Shown here: piece after piece, positions 1 to 9,222 of the stretch | Position numbering within the stretch: position 1 is the stretch's first letter | How the letters are laid out: each line of letters begins with the position of its first letter | Source of the DNA: Plantago elongata | Lineage: Eukaryota > Streptophyta > Magnoliopsida > Lamiales > Plantaginaceae | Assembly (NCBI GenBank): GCA_036897095.1 | Contig: JAYMSP010002317.1 | Span: 1 to 24,956 of the forward strand | Direction of reading: 5' to 3' | DNA length: 24,956 nucleotides | Program-made: the position numbers and the translations under genes | The notes under the pieces: generated by a model | Seen by the model: the letters and a program-made list of their open reading frames with translations, nothing else | The model's database searches: none | Told to the model about the DNA's origin: nothing

Positions 1-480
1 TACTATAATATTATTTTATTCGGTACGTTCAATAATTCGGTTTTAACGTCGAATCCACTCGACATTAAAATACGAGAACTACTCTAAATTATCTACGCTA
101 TTTTTCTACTCGTATAAAATAAAGAAATTAATCTTTTTCAGATACTAAAAGTCGAGAAAAATTCACGGACCTTACACATAGCATATATATTTCTCTTATG
201 AAATGTAAGAGTATGATTTTTGACAACATATTAGTCGTTCACCCATTTTGAAATTCAATTTAAAATTATTTTATTTTGTTTCACAATTTTTAAATATTCT
301 TTTATTAATATTTATATCAATTTGTTTTTTAGTGAAATTATGAATTTTCTTTTATCGTTTTCTACGTTGTTTTACACTTCAATACACACATTATTATTTA
401 AAAATATTTTATTTCATTATATTCGAGGACAACTTTTAAAGTATGACAAAGGCCCCTAAAATTTGCCAATAAATGAAGTT
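1..480. other. AT-rich intergenic DNA upstream of BLOS2
   Basis: No open reading frame, RNA gene or recognisable transposon end was found here on either strand. The stretch is strongly AT-rich with short homopolymer runs, as usual for plant intergenic DNA. It probably holds the distal part of the BLOS2 promoter. Confidence 0.5.
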
Positions 481-650
481 TTATCTAATCTATTTCCTAC
501 GAGTCCGGACCGGACCAATCGGTCCATGATCTTATCTAAATCGAAGGCTGGTAGAATCAAACTCCCAAATACAAATCGATCCGACTCATTGTTTGCGACT
601 TCCTCTTCTGCTCAAACTGCGATCATTTTCTTGTTCACCTGAGCTATTAG
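481..650 (+). promoter_or_regulatory. Probable BLOS2 proximal promoter and first non-coding exon
   Basis: A less AT-rich stretch precedes a good splice donor (GAGCTATTAG|GTATGT, GT at 651). Around 505-525 are repeated GGACC motifs that form a short inverted repeat (GGACC-AATC-GGTCC), with a CCAAT sequence inside it. The pyrimidine-rich stretch at about 590-640 looks like a plant 5' UTR. The transcription start is not visible and no clear TATA box was found, so the exon limits are inferred. Confidence 0.35.
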
Positions 651-1302
651 GTATGTTCCATTTTCGTCCAATCGCATTCTTTAGGGGCTATCTAACCTCA
701 ATTCGTTTCGATTGAGGCTTCTTTTTATTGATTCTTCAAGTTTTCTGCACATTGATTTCTTTCTTGTTGTGAATTGTAGTTTTTTTTTTTAATGGGTAGT
801 ATTTCTTTTCCCTCAGTCTCGCTCTTTCCTTTCGCTTTCCTTGCTCTATGTGTTGGTTGTTGACGTTAGTAACTATTGGTATTGTTTTGGTTGAGTTAGG
901 TTGTTCCGTTCAGCTCAACTTAGTTATGTTTCATACTAAAATTCAGTTTAGATAAGACGAAGACGACATAGCCTTAACAATTGTTGATTCTTAGCTTAGG
1001 AACTTTAGGAGACTTAATATTTTATATACATTACATACGTTTCTTCTTCCCCAGATAGCCTTCACACCCTTTGATTTTGTTTATCTGGATTCACACTTGG
1101 CTATGCTGCATTTGATTGTTACTTTTTCTGTATTGTTCTTTGCATTTCGGTATTTCGATATCGTGGAAAGTTTCATAATGCATTATGGAATTCCTTGCCA
1201 TCTCTTTCTTATTGTGCTCTTCCTTACTGTAAACTCACACTTGTAATTTAGATGCACAATAATAACAATAATAACCTGTATCTATGGCCTTTTAGGTTTC
1301 AG

Positions 1303-1636
1303 TTAGAGCTTTAATTTAGAGGCAACTTCTTCGTCTTCTTCACTGGCTTCTCCGATAATTCACTAGGTTGATTGATCCTCTTTGTCGCTTGGCCACCGGG
1401 TCAGCGCCGGAAATTGTCCCGCTGCTGGAATCGGTATGACTTCAAGAGAGAAATAGATCAATCTACGTTTATTAGGTGATTGACCATTTCTGATTTAGGC
1501 TTCTTTTTTGATCTACATATCCGTGCTTCCTAGATTATTTTATGTTAATGAGAGGAAATGTGATATGATGATATTTTAAACAACTACTTTTTGTGTTCAC
1601 AGAGATTTATCAACTAGATAAGGCAAGACTCATATA
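1303..1636 (+). other. BLOS2: Putative 5' UTR exons and UTR intron of BLOS2
   Basis: Two non-coding pieces are suggested by splice-like signals. One runs from 1303 (after TTTCAG) to about 1433, is rich in CTTC and CGG sequence, and ends at a GTATGAC donor. The other runs from 1603 (after TGTTCACAG) to the start codon at 1637. If right, the leader is assembled from three exons with 5' UTR introns at about 651-1302 and 1434-1602. This rests on splice-site appearance alone; transcript reads would settle it. Confidence 0.35.
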
Positions 1637-2478
1637 ATGTCTACAAATGGGGCTGAGCCAGATCAACTTGCCAAGTCCCTCGATGATCTTTTTACAAATG
1701 TTTCTACAATGATCAAAGGCGAACTTCAGGTACCTATATCTGTGAAGATGTGCTACTTCAGTTCAATACTAAAAGTTTAAATGTGATCTGTAAACATTCC
1801 GGTTGATTGGGCTGTCAATAGCTTAAAAGAACCCTTGGCTTGTTTCCTGTTTTGACTTGGCTGTTAAAGTGAGGTAAAGATTCTGCTAGTTAAGCCGCAC
1901 TATCTTGAAGGAACACACGACATGAATTCCTTTTCAGTTATTTAAGAAATTTACACGTTTTATGCAAGTAGAGTGATGATAGAATGGCTGAATATATGTT
2001 ATTCTCAACTGTAAAGGTATAACAACTAGAACAGATGTGTAATTTCCAGGATAGTTTTTGTGTACTTTTTTGTTTTCTCATCCATATAGCGCGTTTGAGG
2101 TGTGTGCCGAAATTGCAGGCAACATAGTTATGTGATGATTTCATAAAGTCGTGAGGTTCTTTTTACTTGTTCTTATTTACCCCCAAACTAATTGAATCTC
2201 CAAACGTACAGGGAACAAATAATTTACTCCAACTATTGGAAAAGATGAATATAAGAGTTGCTGAAGAATACAATGGTTTTGGTGATATGGCTGAAGGATT
2301 ACGAGTTTTTGTGGAGCAGTTGAAGTCGAAAACTAACAGCTTTGATGCCTATGTGCAACAGATTGATTCCATAGAGCAGCAAGTTACAGAATTCGAAGCT
2401 GTAATTTCTATGCTGGATAAATATGTTTCTCTGCTGGAATCTAAACTTCAATCTGTTAACCCGGTTCCTCCTTCATGA
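1637..2478 (+). CDS. BLOS2: BLOC-1 subunit 2 homologue (BLOS2), two coding exons
   Basis: Coding exons 1637-1729 and 2212-2478 are separated by a 482-bp GT-AG intron in phase 0, giving 119 residues. Exon 1 encodes an N-terminus starting MSTNGAEPDQLAKSLDD. Exon 2 encodes the conserved part, with the NLLQLLEKMN block, the GDMAEGLRVFVEQL block, and a long heptad-like helix (about residues 60-112) rich in Q, E and L. The size and helical coiled-coil character match plant BLOC-1 subunit 2 proteins. In Arabidopsis BLOS1 and BLOS2 belong to a complex acting in endosome-to-vacuole trafficking (known for the family, not visible here). The start is the first ATG after the likely UTR splice acceptor and gives an in-frame join. 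The C-terminus ends NPVPPS. The assignment rests on recalled family resemblance; no search was run. Confidence 0.85.
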
Positions 2479-2630
2479 GCCACTGTTTCATAGATTTTGG
2501 TGTAATGGATACACATCTGATTGCTTTCTTTTTGTTGCATTTTGCTTCTCTTTGAACACTTAAGGGATCAACAAACACAAAGCTGTCATGAATAATAGCT
2601 CCAGTTTTCTACAATTTAACATAGAAGGTG
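2479..2630 (+). other. BLOS2 3' UTR and boundary to the repeat block
   Basis: About 100 bp of T-rich sequence follows the stop and is likely 3' UTR. No canonical AATAAA was seen. The tandem-repeat array begins about 150 bp after the stop codon, so the end of the BLOS2 transcript may lie in or next to repeat DNA. Confidence 0.35.
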
Positions 2631-3026
2631 CATATCACCCACACAAGTAAAGTGGCTAACAAACCACACAAATTAACAATTCTATATCATATACGAACAT
2701 AAAAGGTGACTAGAATATTACCCACACAGGAAAAAAGGCTAACATACCACACAAATTTACAATCCTACAACATATACTTACAGCATAAGTGACTAGCATA
2801 TCACCCGAACAAATAAAGGGCTAACATACCACACACATTAACAATCTTACATCATATACTAACATCAAAGTTGACTAACATATCACCCGATCAATTAAAG
2901 TGGCAATTAAAGTGGCTAACATACCACACACATTAACAATCATATACTAACAGTAAAGGTGACTAACATATCAACAAACAATTAAAATGACTAACATACC
3001 ACACACCTTAACAATTCCACAACATA
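2631..3026. repeat. Tandem array of about 4.7 degenerate ~83-bp units
   Basis: Units start near 2631, 2715, 2798, 2880 and 2968. Each contains, in order, an ATATCACCC-like block, AATTAAAGTGGCTAACATACC, ACACACATTAACAAT, CATATACTAACA and GTGACTAAC. Copies differ by scattered substitutions, and the fourth carries a small internal duplication of GGCAATTAAAGT. The array lies just beyond the second-ORF remnant of the CACTA element, which fits the subterminal repeats of such elements. No CACTA terminus was found on its outer (left) side. Confidence 0.75.
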
Positions 3027-3039
3027 CTTGATAAATAAA

Positions 3040-3600
3040 ATCTTATCCTGAGCTCGTCGAAGTAGTAGGGTTTGGTCGAGTCAGACAGCGTCGACCACTT
3101 CTCTCCTCCTTCACCCGCCCTCTATCTACGAGTCTTAATGATCTTCATCAGCTCCTCTGAGACATACTTCGGCCAAAATCTGCAAACATCAATGAAACCA
3201 CAAAATAAATGAAATAATTATTAGTAAATTACAAGAACATGTATACGTAATATAATTTATGTATTTACAAAAGCTTAAATCATTACTTATCCGATCCATT
3301 GATGAACATCCCTGGCTTCCCTAGATACTCAAGATCCTTCACTATCTAAAGGTCGTATGGACAACCATCGTCTGAGAACTCCTCGAAGTCATAAGATGTA
3401 GACACACTCTCATGATGTGTCGGGGTCTGGCTGACATGAGTCCCACCAGAAGTCTAGCTTCGAGAACCACCCACATCATCAAGTGGTGTACTACCACCAC
3501 CAGTATCTCCCCACTCTCCGGGATCCCACTATATCTAGGTAGGTGATACGTTTACTTCATGTGGCGCGGCATCTGCATGAGCATATGACAATGAAGAAGA
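3040..3600 (-). pseudogene. Decayed CACTA second-ORF (TNPA-like) exons
   Basis: Read on the minus strand after a likely acceptor near 3572, one frame gives an acidic, Ser/Thr-rich peptide with the blocks GDTGGGSTPLDDVGGS, SYDFEEFSDDGCPYDL and LEYLGKPGMFINGSDK, interrupted by stops. After a probable intron (about 3182-3295), another piece gives FWPKYVSEELMKIIKTR, a stop, then KWSTLSDSTKPYYFDEL. An acidic leader followed by a W..L....K..YFDE block resembles the plant En/Spm TNPA-type second protein. The order relative to the transposase remnant (downstream of it, same strand) is as in CACTA elements. There are several in-frame stops, so it is a non-functional relic. Family assignment is inference from recalled motifs. 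Confidence 0.5.
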
Positions 3601-3694
3601 CAAAAGTATTAGTACATATATCAGAAGCATGAATTTGCAAGATAAATCAACTTAGTAAGAGTAAACAACATATAACACAACATATATTACGAAA

Positions 3695-4440
3695 CTATGA
3701 TGCACACGTACCCTCCTCATCGTCGTCGTTGGTTAAGTCCACAAATTCGTCATCATTAAGTTGTGTATATTCATTAGATGCATGTACATGATCACTAGTT
3801 GTATCATCAGTAGACTTTTCTTTGTACGAGTTGGTAATTGATTTGTCTATACGAATATACTCTACCTTGGAGCGTGCTCGTATATGTATAGCAGTAAACC
3901 AGTTTGTATTATTGCGTTTCAGACTTGGATATTCAAATAAGACGACCCGGTTTGCTTGATCAGACATGATTAATGGCTTAGCTCCATTGTACCCTCATCA
4001 TGCTCCTCCCGTACTCTTTACTTGTGCCACTACATTTTGTCAGCACAGGCGTTTGAAACGTACAACCTCTTCAAACGAGGTGCGAGAGGGAAATACCACA
4101 TTTTCTTATGCGGGAGATTTTTCCTCTGACGTTTATTTGAGGTGAACTACTTGTAACGTTTGTATCGATCCTTCCCACAGAACTTGCATTCCAATATATT
4201 TTCATCCTCGCCCCAATAGATCATGCACTTTTCTAGACAATAATCTATGGTTTACATTGGCAACCCCATTCCCCGCATATTTTTCTTTGTCTGGTAAAAG
4301 TTACTGGGAACTAGGTTTGGGTTCGGATTGAGTTCCTTCATTAGTTGTACCCACTTATCGAAGTTCGCTTGATTGTTATTCATTCCGAACTCATAAGGGG
4401 AAATGAACACCCCTTTCGGCAAGGTGAAATTTCTTTCGAT
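3695..4440 (-). pseudogene. CACTA (En/Spm) TNPD transposase remnant with the core deleted
   Basis: Read from 4440 down to 3695, broken frames give an N-terminal part (FDKWVQLMKELNPNPNLVPS, then KKNMRGMGLP). A block with a two-cysteine CKFCGKDRYKRYK motif and a following RNLPHKKMWYFPLAPRLKRL stretch come next. These match the order seen in plant CACTA TNPD transposases. The sequence then jumps to a 90-codon frame (3967-3695) with YPSLKRNNTNWFTAIHIRAR, the C-terminal tail seen after the DUF4216-type region, ending in an acidic segment. The whole central catalytic part is missing between about 4000 and 3960. Stops occur after GMGLPM, after YKRYK, and around DKM. It is a dead, internally deleted copy. 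Confidence 0.7.
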
Positions 4441-4470
4441 AGATGTCCCATGCGCTCATAACGGAGGAGG

Positions 4471-4689
4471 CTATTGGGCCGGAGGTTCCGGGTCCCTCTC
4501 AGTGATGTCCGGAGGAGCTTCTTGTGACGAAGCGGTTGTCGTATGCCCGTCACTGGGTCGGCTCCTCCTCGCTCGGGTGGTACTCCGAGTCGCTGCTGTT
4601 TTTTGAGTATGAGGTCTACCCCGAGGACGTCCTACTGGGATTTCAGTTGGGGGTGAAGCTATCCGTGTCGATCTCCTGGGTCTTGCCAT
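4471..4689 (-). pseudogene. Truncated gag-like ORF start of an LTR retrotransposon
   Basis: From an ATG at 4689 the minus strand encodes 72 residues beginning MARPRRSTRIASPP, very basic and rich in Pro, Arg, Ser and Thr, with a GRPRGRP AT-hook-like motif, then a stop at 4471. It sits about 70 bp downstream of the end of an LTR and its primer-binding site, where gag begins in plant Ty3/Gypsy elements. Nothing of capsid, protease or polymerase follows, since the transposase remnant of a different element begins within about 30 bp. It could instead be a fortuitous leader ORF. No function is claimed. Confidence 0.5.
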
Positions 4690-4740
4690 TCTTTGAATAA
4701 AGGAACTAATCCGAGCGACATAACTTTTCGTTTGGTTTCC

Positions 4741-4758
4741 CACATACGACGCCAATTA
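4741..4758 (-). other. Retrotransposon primer-binding site
   Basis: Directly next to the LTR end, the minus strand reads TAATTGGCGTCGTATGTGGG. This is close to the TGGCGCCGTCTGTGGGA-type primer-binding sequence common in plant LTR retrotransposons of the Gypsy group, with two differences that look like CpG-decay or drift. Its position immediately inside the LTR edge supports both the LTR call and the element's orientation. Confidence 0.65.
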
Positions 4759-5560
4759 TGTTTAGGTAAAAGCCCCAACCCTCGGGTGTAACAAGAACTG
4801 ACTAGCTCCAACAACTTAGGATACTTCGGCAAGTGCAAACTTCGGCCCCGAGCACGATCGCTTGAGATTCGATCCTACGCAAGTGACTTGAAGGGGGGGT
4901 TAGAACCTTTGGATCCGGCTTGCCCTTGGATCAAGCCGGTATGAGACTTTACTCGAGAGTGATTATGAGTCGCTCTGTATAATTAAAGGTCTAAAGATTA
5001 TAGTAAAGTGAGAAGATTAAGTGAGCTTGTTGATTTACCTTGAGAAGTACACCCTATTTATAGAGATTCATTCCCATTTAGGGTGATACCTTTTGGATTG
5101 TGCCAATTGTAGGGCTAAGATTAAGCCAACAAGGCTTAATTAAGCCCATTGACCAAATGATTGTTATAACCCATATAGATTCTGGGCCACAAGGCTAGAT
5201 TAATCATCTGTATGATCTTTGGGGGTATTATTGTCCTCTTGTATGAGGAGACATCTGAGGGTAGTGGTCCAGATCTGATTTGTGCCCTCCGCTACTGACG
5301 TGCTATGATTTGACACACTTGGTTCTCTTTAGGTTCGGATATAGATTCATATGTGATTGAGGTCCGGACCTGTTTCCCTTCGGATGCAACATTTGGTCCG
5401 GATATCCCTTTCACGGTATTCTCGTACGTTTTGGCCTAGATTGACCTCGAATGATCATAAGCTCGGATCTACGAGGCCTTTGTCCTTATAATACCGTGAT
5501 GTTTTAGGATCTATTCATGACACATCCAAATAACGGATCGGACATATTCCCGTATCAACA
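4759..5560 (-). mobile_element. Single long terminal repeat (802 bp), probably Ty3/Gypsy type
   Basis: The segment is bounded by TGTTTAGGT... at 4759 and ...GTATCAACA at 5560, giving the TGTT...AACA termini expected of an LTR in either orientation. The primer-binding site next to 4758 shows the element runs on the minus strand and that this is its 5' LTR. A TATA box (TATTTATA on plus at 5055-5062, TATAAATA on minus) lies mid-LTR, as expected for the U3/R boundary. The segment is visibly less AT-rich than its surroundings. No second LTR was found in the window, and target-site duplications cannot be checked because the internal region is truncated after about 290 bp. Confidence 0.7.
5055..5062 (-). 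promoter_or_regulatory. TATA box of the LTR promoter
   Basis: TATAAATA on the minus strand is followed by GGGTGTACTTCTCAAGG, a typical arrangement for an LTR transcription start. Its location within the LTR supports the reading of the segment as U3 then R. Confidence 0.5.
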
Positions 5561-6800
5561 ATTGTTATAGTTTTCGGATCTATTCTTGTTATTTTAAGCA
5601 TTAACATCAGCGTTTTTAGCATATGTTGAGAAATTTATTTATGGTTTGAATTTTTACAAATACTTTGTCATAGTTTTAATAGGCATTGTTATAGTTTTAT
5701 GATATACTATATATATTATGGTTTAATGTACCAATATTATTTTGTTAGCTTGTGTTGCATGTTCGTGCTTTGCTATAGTTTTAAGCATCATTGTCATGGT
5801 TGTGTTGAATGTTTACGCATGTTATTGTTTAACACAAATGTTATAGTTTCAAAACCTATTATTGCAGTTTAAAGCAACAACTTTGGCGAATTTAGCCCCT
5901 GGTGAAATATTTATGATTTGATTTTAAACATCAGTGTTATAGTTATTCATAGCTAAAAACGAATTAAGGACGCTTGGAGCGCCCTTAATTCTTGCGACGG
6001 ACATAGCTACGAATAATTATTCGTAGCTAAATAGGTCCTAGAGACGAACCAAGCGACCTAAGGACAACGAACCGGTCAATGGTTCTATTCATCGCACAGT
6101 TCGTCGTCGGCTCATCACTTCGATGTTAGCTACAAATAATATTCGTAGCTGGCCGGTCTAGGGATGGAAAGAGTAGTTACGACCATTTATTCGTAGTTGG
6201 GTCCGTCGCTGAGGTCCCAACTACGAATCGCTAGTCGTACATCTACGAATGGATCCGTCGTTGTACGACCAGATTTTTGTAGTGGACATGGTTATAGTTT
6301 TAAGAAGTACTATTACGAGTGAATCATCAATGTTAATGTTTTTAACTTGTTTTTCATGTTGTGCTTTGTTATAATTTTAAAATGTGTTTTTGTAGTTTTA
6401 AAGTGCATTGTTATTATGGTAAACGTTAATGCTACTATATTTATTTTATGTTGAATAGTTGCATGTTATTGTTGTTAACGCATATGTTACAACCATATAA
6501 CCAATTGTTGTAATTTTAAGCATCAATATTAATGTTTTTATATTTTACTAAATATTTATAATTGTAAAAATATTTGTTATGGTTTTAAGAGGCACGATTA
6601 TGATTTTATATAGTAATGTTATTGTTTTAAGTTTGTGTTGCATGTCACTGCTTTGTTATATTTTTAAAATGCACTGTTATGGCTTTATGCATAAATGTTA
6701 CTGTTTTTTTTGCATGTATTGCACGTTTCTTCTTTATTTCAAGCAAACATGTGATTGTTATAGTGATAGTTGTTATGATTTTTACCCAGTTAGTGAATAT
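5561..6800. repeat. Degenerate tandem array of about 280-bp AT-rich units, interrupted by a CACTA end
   Basis: The motif TTATAGTTTTAAGCATCAATGTTA recurs in many variants. A longer block is recognisable three times: TTGTGTTGCATGTTCGTGCTTTG near 5753, CTTGTTTTTCATGTTGTGCTTTG near 6347, and TTTGTGTTGCATGTCACTGCTTTG near 6631. Subtracting the roughly 335-bp insertion between the first two gives spacings of about 260-285 bp. Copies are heavily diverged. After the array, the plus-strand stretch 6800-7018 keeps an open frame of about 70 codons with no recognisable family. Confidence 0.6.
5948..6284. mobile_element. CACTA-type transposon terminus with hairpin-rich subterminal region
   Basis: Read on the minus strand from 6284 the sequence begins CACTACAAAAATCTGG, the canonical CACTA terminal inverted repeat. 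Inside it are many copies of TTCGTAGCT/AGCTACGAA in both orientations, including a perfect 26-bp palindrome at 6004-6029 whose arm is TAGCTACGAATAA, a second at about 6127-6150, and a third imperfect one at about 6174-6200. GC-rich CGACGG motifs lie between them. This organisation is typical of CACTA subterminal regions. No matching CACTA end was found on the left side, near 5948, so the copy is one-ended or truncated. It may be the 5' end of the element whose coding remnant lies at 3040-4440, or a separate small insertion. Confidence 0.7.
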
Positions 6801-7019
6801 TTAATGCATGTGTGATGATGACATCGAGTTTGATGATAGGTATCTCAAAGTTGCCAATGCAGTATTGAATCAACAAGCACATGTAATAAAAGATAGAGAG
6901 CTGAAGTGTACCAAGTTTAATCGGGACTTTGATCAACTCAATTGTATTTGCGTAAAAACATTGAATGAACATCTATTGTTATTCTTTTACGAGAATAGAT
7001 GCTTTAAAGTCTTTAGATG

Positions 7020-7508
7020 ACTAGATGTTCATGTAGTTTATTTTAAGTTTGTTTATTGTTATTTTAATAACTTTCATGGAACTTTTATAGACTTGTTTAA
7101 TGGTATTAGGTTGTTCCATAATATAACAAGTCATCATAAAAATATCATGGAGGTTCTTAATACCATCACACCATTTGTTTAAAAATTAGTAGAAAACGTT
7201 AAAACTATAATTAAAAACATTGTCAACACGTTAAAACCATCATATCATCTGTTAGAAAATTAACAAAATATGTTATAAATGTAGTTGAAACTTTAAATGC
7301 TAACAGCTTAAAATCATAACAAAATCTATTAAAAACATAATAAAAATGTGAGTTTCGACGATTTTTAAAAAAACTCGGCCAGTTAGCTAAAACAAAAAAT
7401 ATCGTGAAAAATCACAAAAAAACATAATTTTTCTATATTTTAAGAAAATCTTACCATTTCCAAGATTTTGACTAAGTTGTCAGCATGTTACGTCAATTTT
7501 GGCCCCTC
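7020..7508. other. AT-rich repeat-like DNA without a gene
   Basis: No gene is seen. From about 7140 to 7340 there are repeated phrases (AAAACGTTAAAACTAT, AACACGTTAAAACCATCA, TGTTAGAAAATTAACA) that read like the reverse complement of the AT-rich array to the left, so the array may continue inverted. The end, GTCAGCATGTTACGTCAATTTTGGCCCCT, resembles termini of some plant DNA transposons, but no inverted partner was found. Confidence 0.35.
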
Positions 7509-7716
7509 TTTTTTTTTTTAAAAATAAATAATCACTATTATAATTGTGGTATTACAATCATACATTAAATATATTCAAATCACCCGCATATCAATCATTA
7601 CAAATAAATCACTCATCAACTCATCTAGCATACACTAGAACACAAACCCACTTCGACGGGATTGAACCCATGACCTCTAGGATTATGGCATGAACTAGGC
7701 CTCATTGGCTCGACAT
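7509..7716 (-). mobile_element. Probable tRNA-derived SINE
   Basis: On the minus strand the sequence carries a good RNA polymerase III B box (GGTTCAATCCC, plus 7658-7668). An A-box-like GGCCTAGTTCATGCC (plus 7687-7701) lies about 20 bp upstream of it. A body of about 150 bp follows and ends in an A-run (plus-strand T11 at 7509-7519). Size, order of boxes and A-tail fit a plant SINE. The A box is weak, and no flanking target-site duplication could be made out, so the 5' limit is approximate. Confidence 0.5.
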
Positions 7717-7860
7717 TTTTTTGATCTACTCTATAAAACTTGATACCATCACATACATTCATTGCAATGTTTATATTTTGTGAGGATGAATTAATGATAA
7801 AGAAATCGCTTGCTTACAATGAAAAGACGCTTTAATGTTTCAGGATGACGATGATGTATT

Positions 7861-7988
7861 ATGTAACGAAATCATATAGTATATACTATAACCACAAAAT
7901 ATGTTATGGAAATGACGCCCAAATATGTAACGAAATCATATAGTATATACTATAACCACAAAATATGTTATGGAAATGACGCCCAAAT
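7861..7988. repeat. Perfect 64-bp tandem duplication
   Basis: Two identical 64-bp copies, 7861-7924 and 7925-7988, begin ATGTAACGAAATCATATAG and end GAAATGACGCCCAAAT. Each contains the 16-bp palindrome TATAGTATATACTATA. Diverged relatives of the unit's flanks (AGATGACAATGGTGTAATATGTAATGGAATCATAACC near 8070) suggest an older local duplication as well. The absence of differences between copies implies a recent event. Confidence 0.9.
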
Positions 7989-9110
7989 ATATTCCAGGAT
8001 GATTATGGTGTAAAAGACGCTCTGATAATTTGAAAGTGCCGATAATGTAAAAGACATCTCTAATATCAAGATGACAATGGTGTAATATGTAATGGAATCA
8101 TAACCAAATCAGGTCTCATCGGCACCTACAGTTAGTGCACTCCGATCGGTTAATATCAATCCAACAAGGAATAACATTTACATAGAATTATTATTTCGCA
8201 AAACATATATAACGTGGCTCTAGATTACCGTTCACACGCATATCATGTGCCATTATTATAGAACTAGTGACACACATTGTGCGTGTGAAATTACACCTAA
8301 ATTTTCATTATATACTTAAATTGAGATTTTACTAATACCGTTTCAGAGCAATACGTGGTCAAACTTTAATTTTGTTGACTAGAAAAAGTCAAAATGAAAC
8401 AACTAGTATATTTTGTTTAGATGTATGTTACAAGTTTTGCAAATTGATTCAAACGATCGAGTCTTTAAATTTTTTTTTCTAAGGTATTGACGAGAACAAA
8501 GCCTACACTAAATTTGCTTAGGAGGAAACCTATAATGATGATTGAGGTCACTTCGATACCCCCTGAAAACTTAGTATATTAGGTAATTCTTGACAATATA
8601 AGCCCGTCTTTAAATAATTTATTTATAAATCATTTCTCGTAAAACTTAAACTTACTTAATTATTAATAGCATTGATTAGACCGTTTACTATAATCTCTGA
8701 TGAGCTCACAAAAATAAGATGTATACACATAAATTTTACTGGTCAAAGCTAAGATTATGCAATATATTTTCCAGGTCACTGAACTCACGAAAAGCTTGTC
8801 AAAAAAATATATTTTAAATTGATTTTGTTGATTTTATTCAGAAACATACATATTAACGTTTTGGTTGCGACTCAAAACAATGTACATTTAAAGGATTATT
8901 CTTTTATTCTGTAACTTATACATTAGAATATTTTTCAACTTTAACAATTAATCGTAAATTTACATAGATATCAGAATTTATGTGAACGAACAAATATAAC
9001 TGATAAAATTATAGAGTAAGTTCAAAATATGTGTAGCATGTGACGTAATTTATAGTGAATTTAAAAAAAAGAAAGAGAGCAGAAAAAGTGGAAGGGGAAA
9101 AACAAAAATC
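7989..9110. other. Intergenic DNA upstream of UTP4
   Basis: No gene was found. An inverted repeat TTCACACGCA (8231-8240) / TGCGTGTGAA (8280-8289) could form a 10-bp stem with a loop of about 39 nt; it might be a short transposon relic. The rest is AT-rich and probably carries the distal UTP4 promoter. Confidence 0.4.
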
Positions 9111-9119
9111 GAAAAGGCA

Positions 9120-9185
9120 TATATATTTAAATGAAAATTATAGAGTTAATAAACCCTGGAACTGGAACACAAAACCAAAACCTAG
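9120..9185 (+). promoter_or_regulatory. UTP4 core promoter with TATA box and telo-box-like motifs
   Basis: TATATATTTAAA starts at 9120, about 100 bp before the first in-frame ATG. Just downstream are AAACCCTGG (9151-9159) and AAAACCTAG (9177-9185), each one base from the AAACCCTA telo-box. Telo-boxes are known to be enriched near starts of plant ribosome-biogenesis genes, which fits the gene's role, but neither copy is exact. Confidence 0.4.
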
Positions 9186-9222
9186 CCTCCGCCACTTTCC
9201 TCGTCGTCTCCAATCTCTTCAT

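Noticed and set aside
1938..2144. Minus-strand 68-codon frame
   Set aside because: It lies within the BLOS2 intron, shows no domain pattern, and is explained by chance in AT-rich DNA.
4403..4606. Plus-strand 67-codon frame rich in Gly and Val
   Set aside because: It is the shadow of the minus-strand gag-like ORF; its Gly/Val richness follows from the GC-rich codons on the other strand.
6808..7020. Plus-strand 70-codon frame with a hydrophilic start
   Set aside because: It resembles no family I recognise, has no start context or splice partners, and lies next to repeat DNA. It could be a transposon fragment, but there is not enough to call a gene.
7490..7508. Possible Mutator-like terminal repeat (GTCAATTTTGGCCCCT)
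   Set aside because: The only similar sequence nearby, near 5890, is in the same orientation and not inverted, so no transposon end pair is supported.
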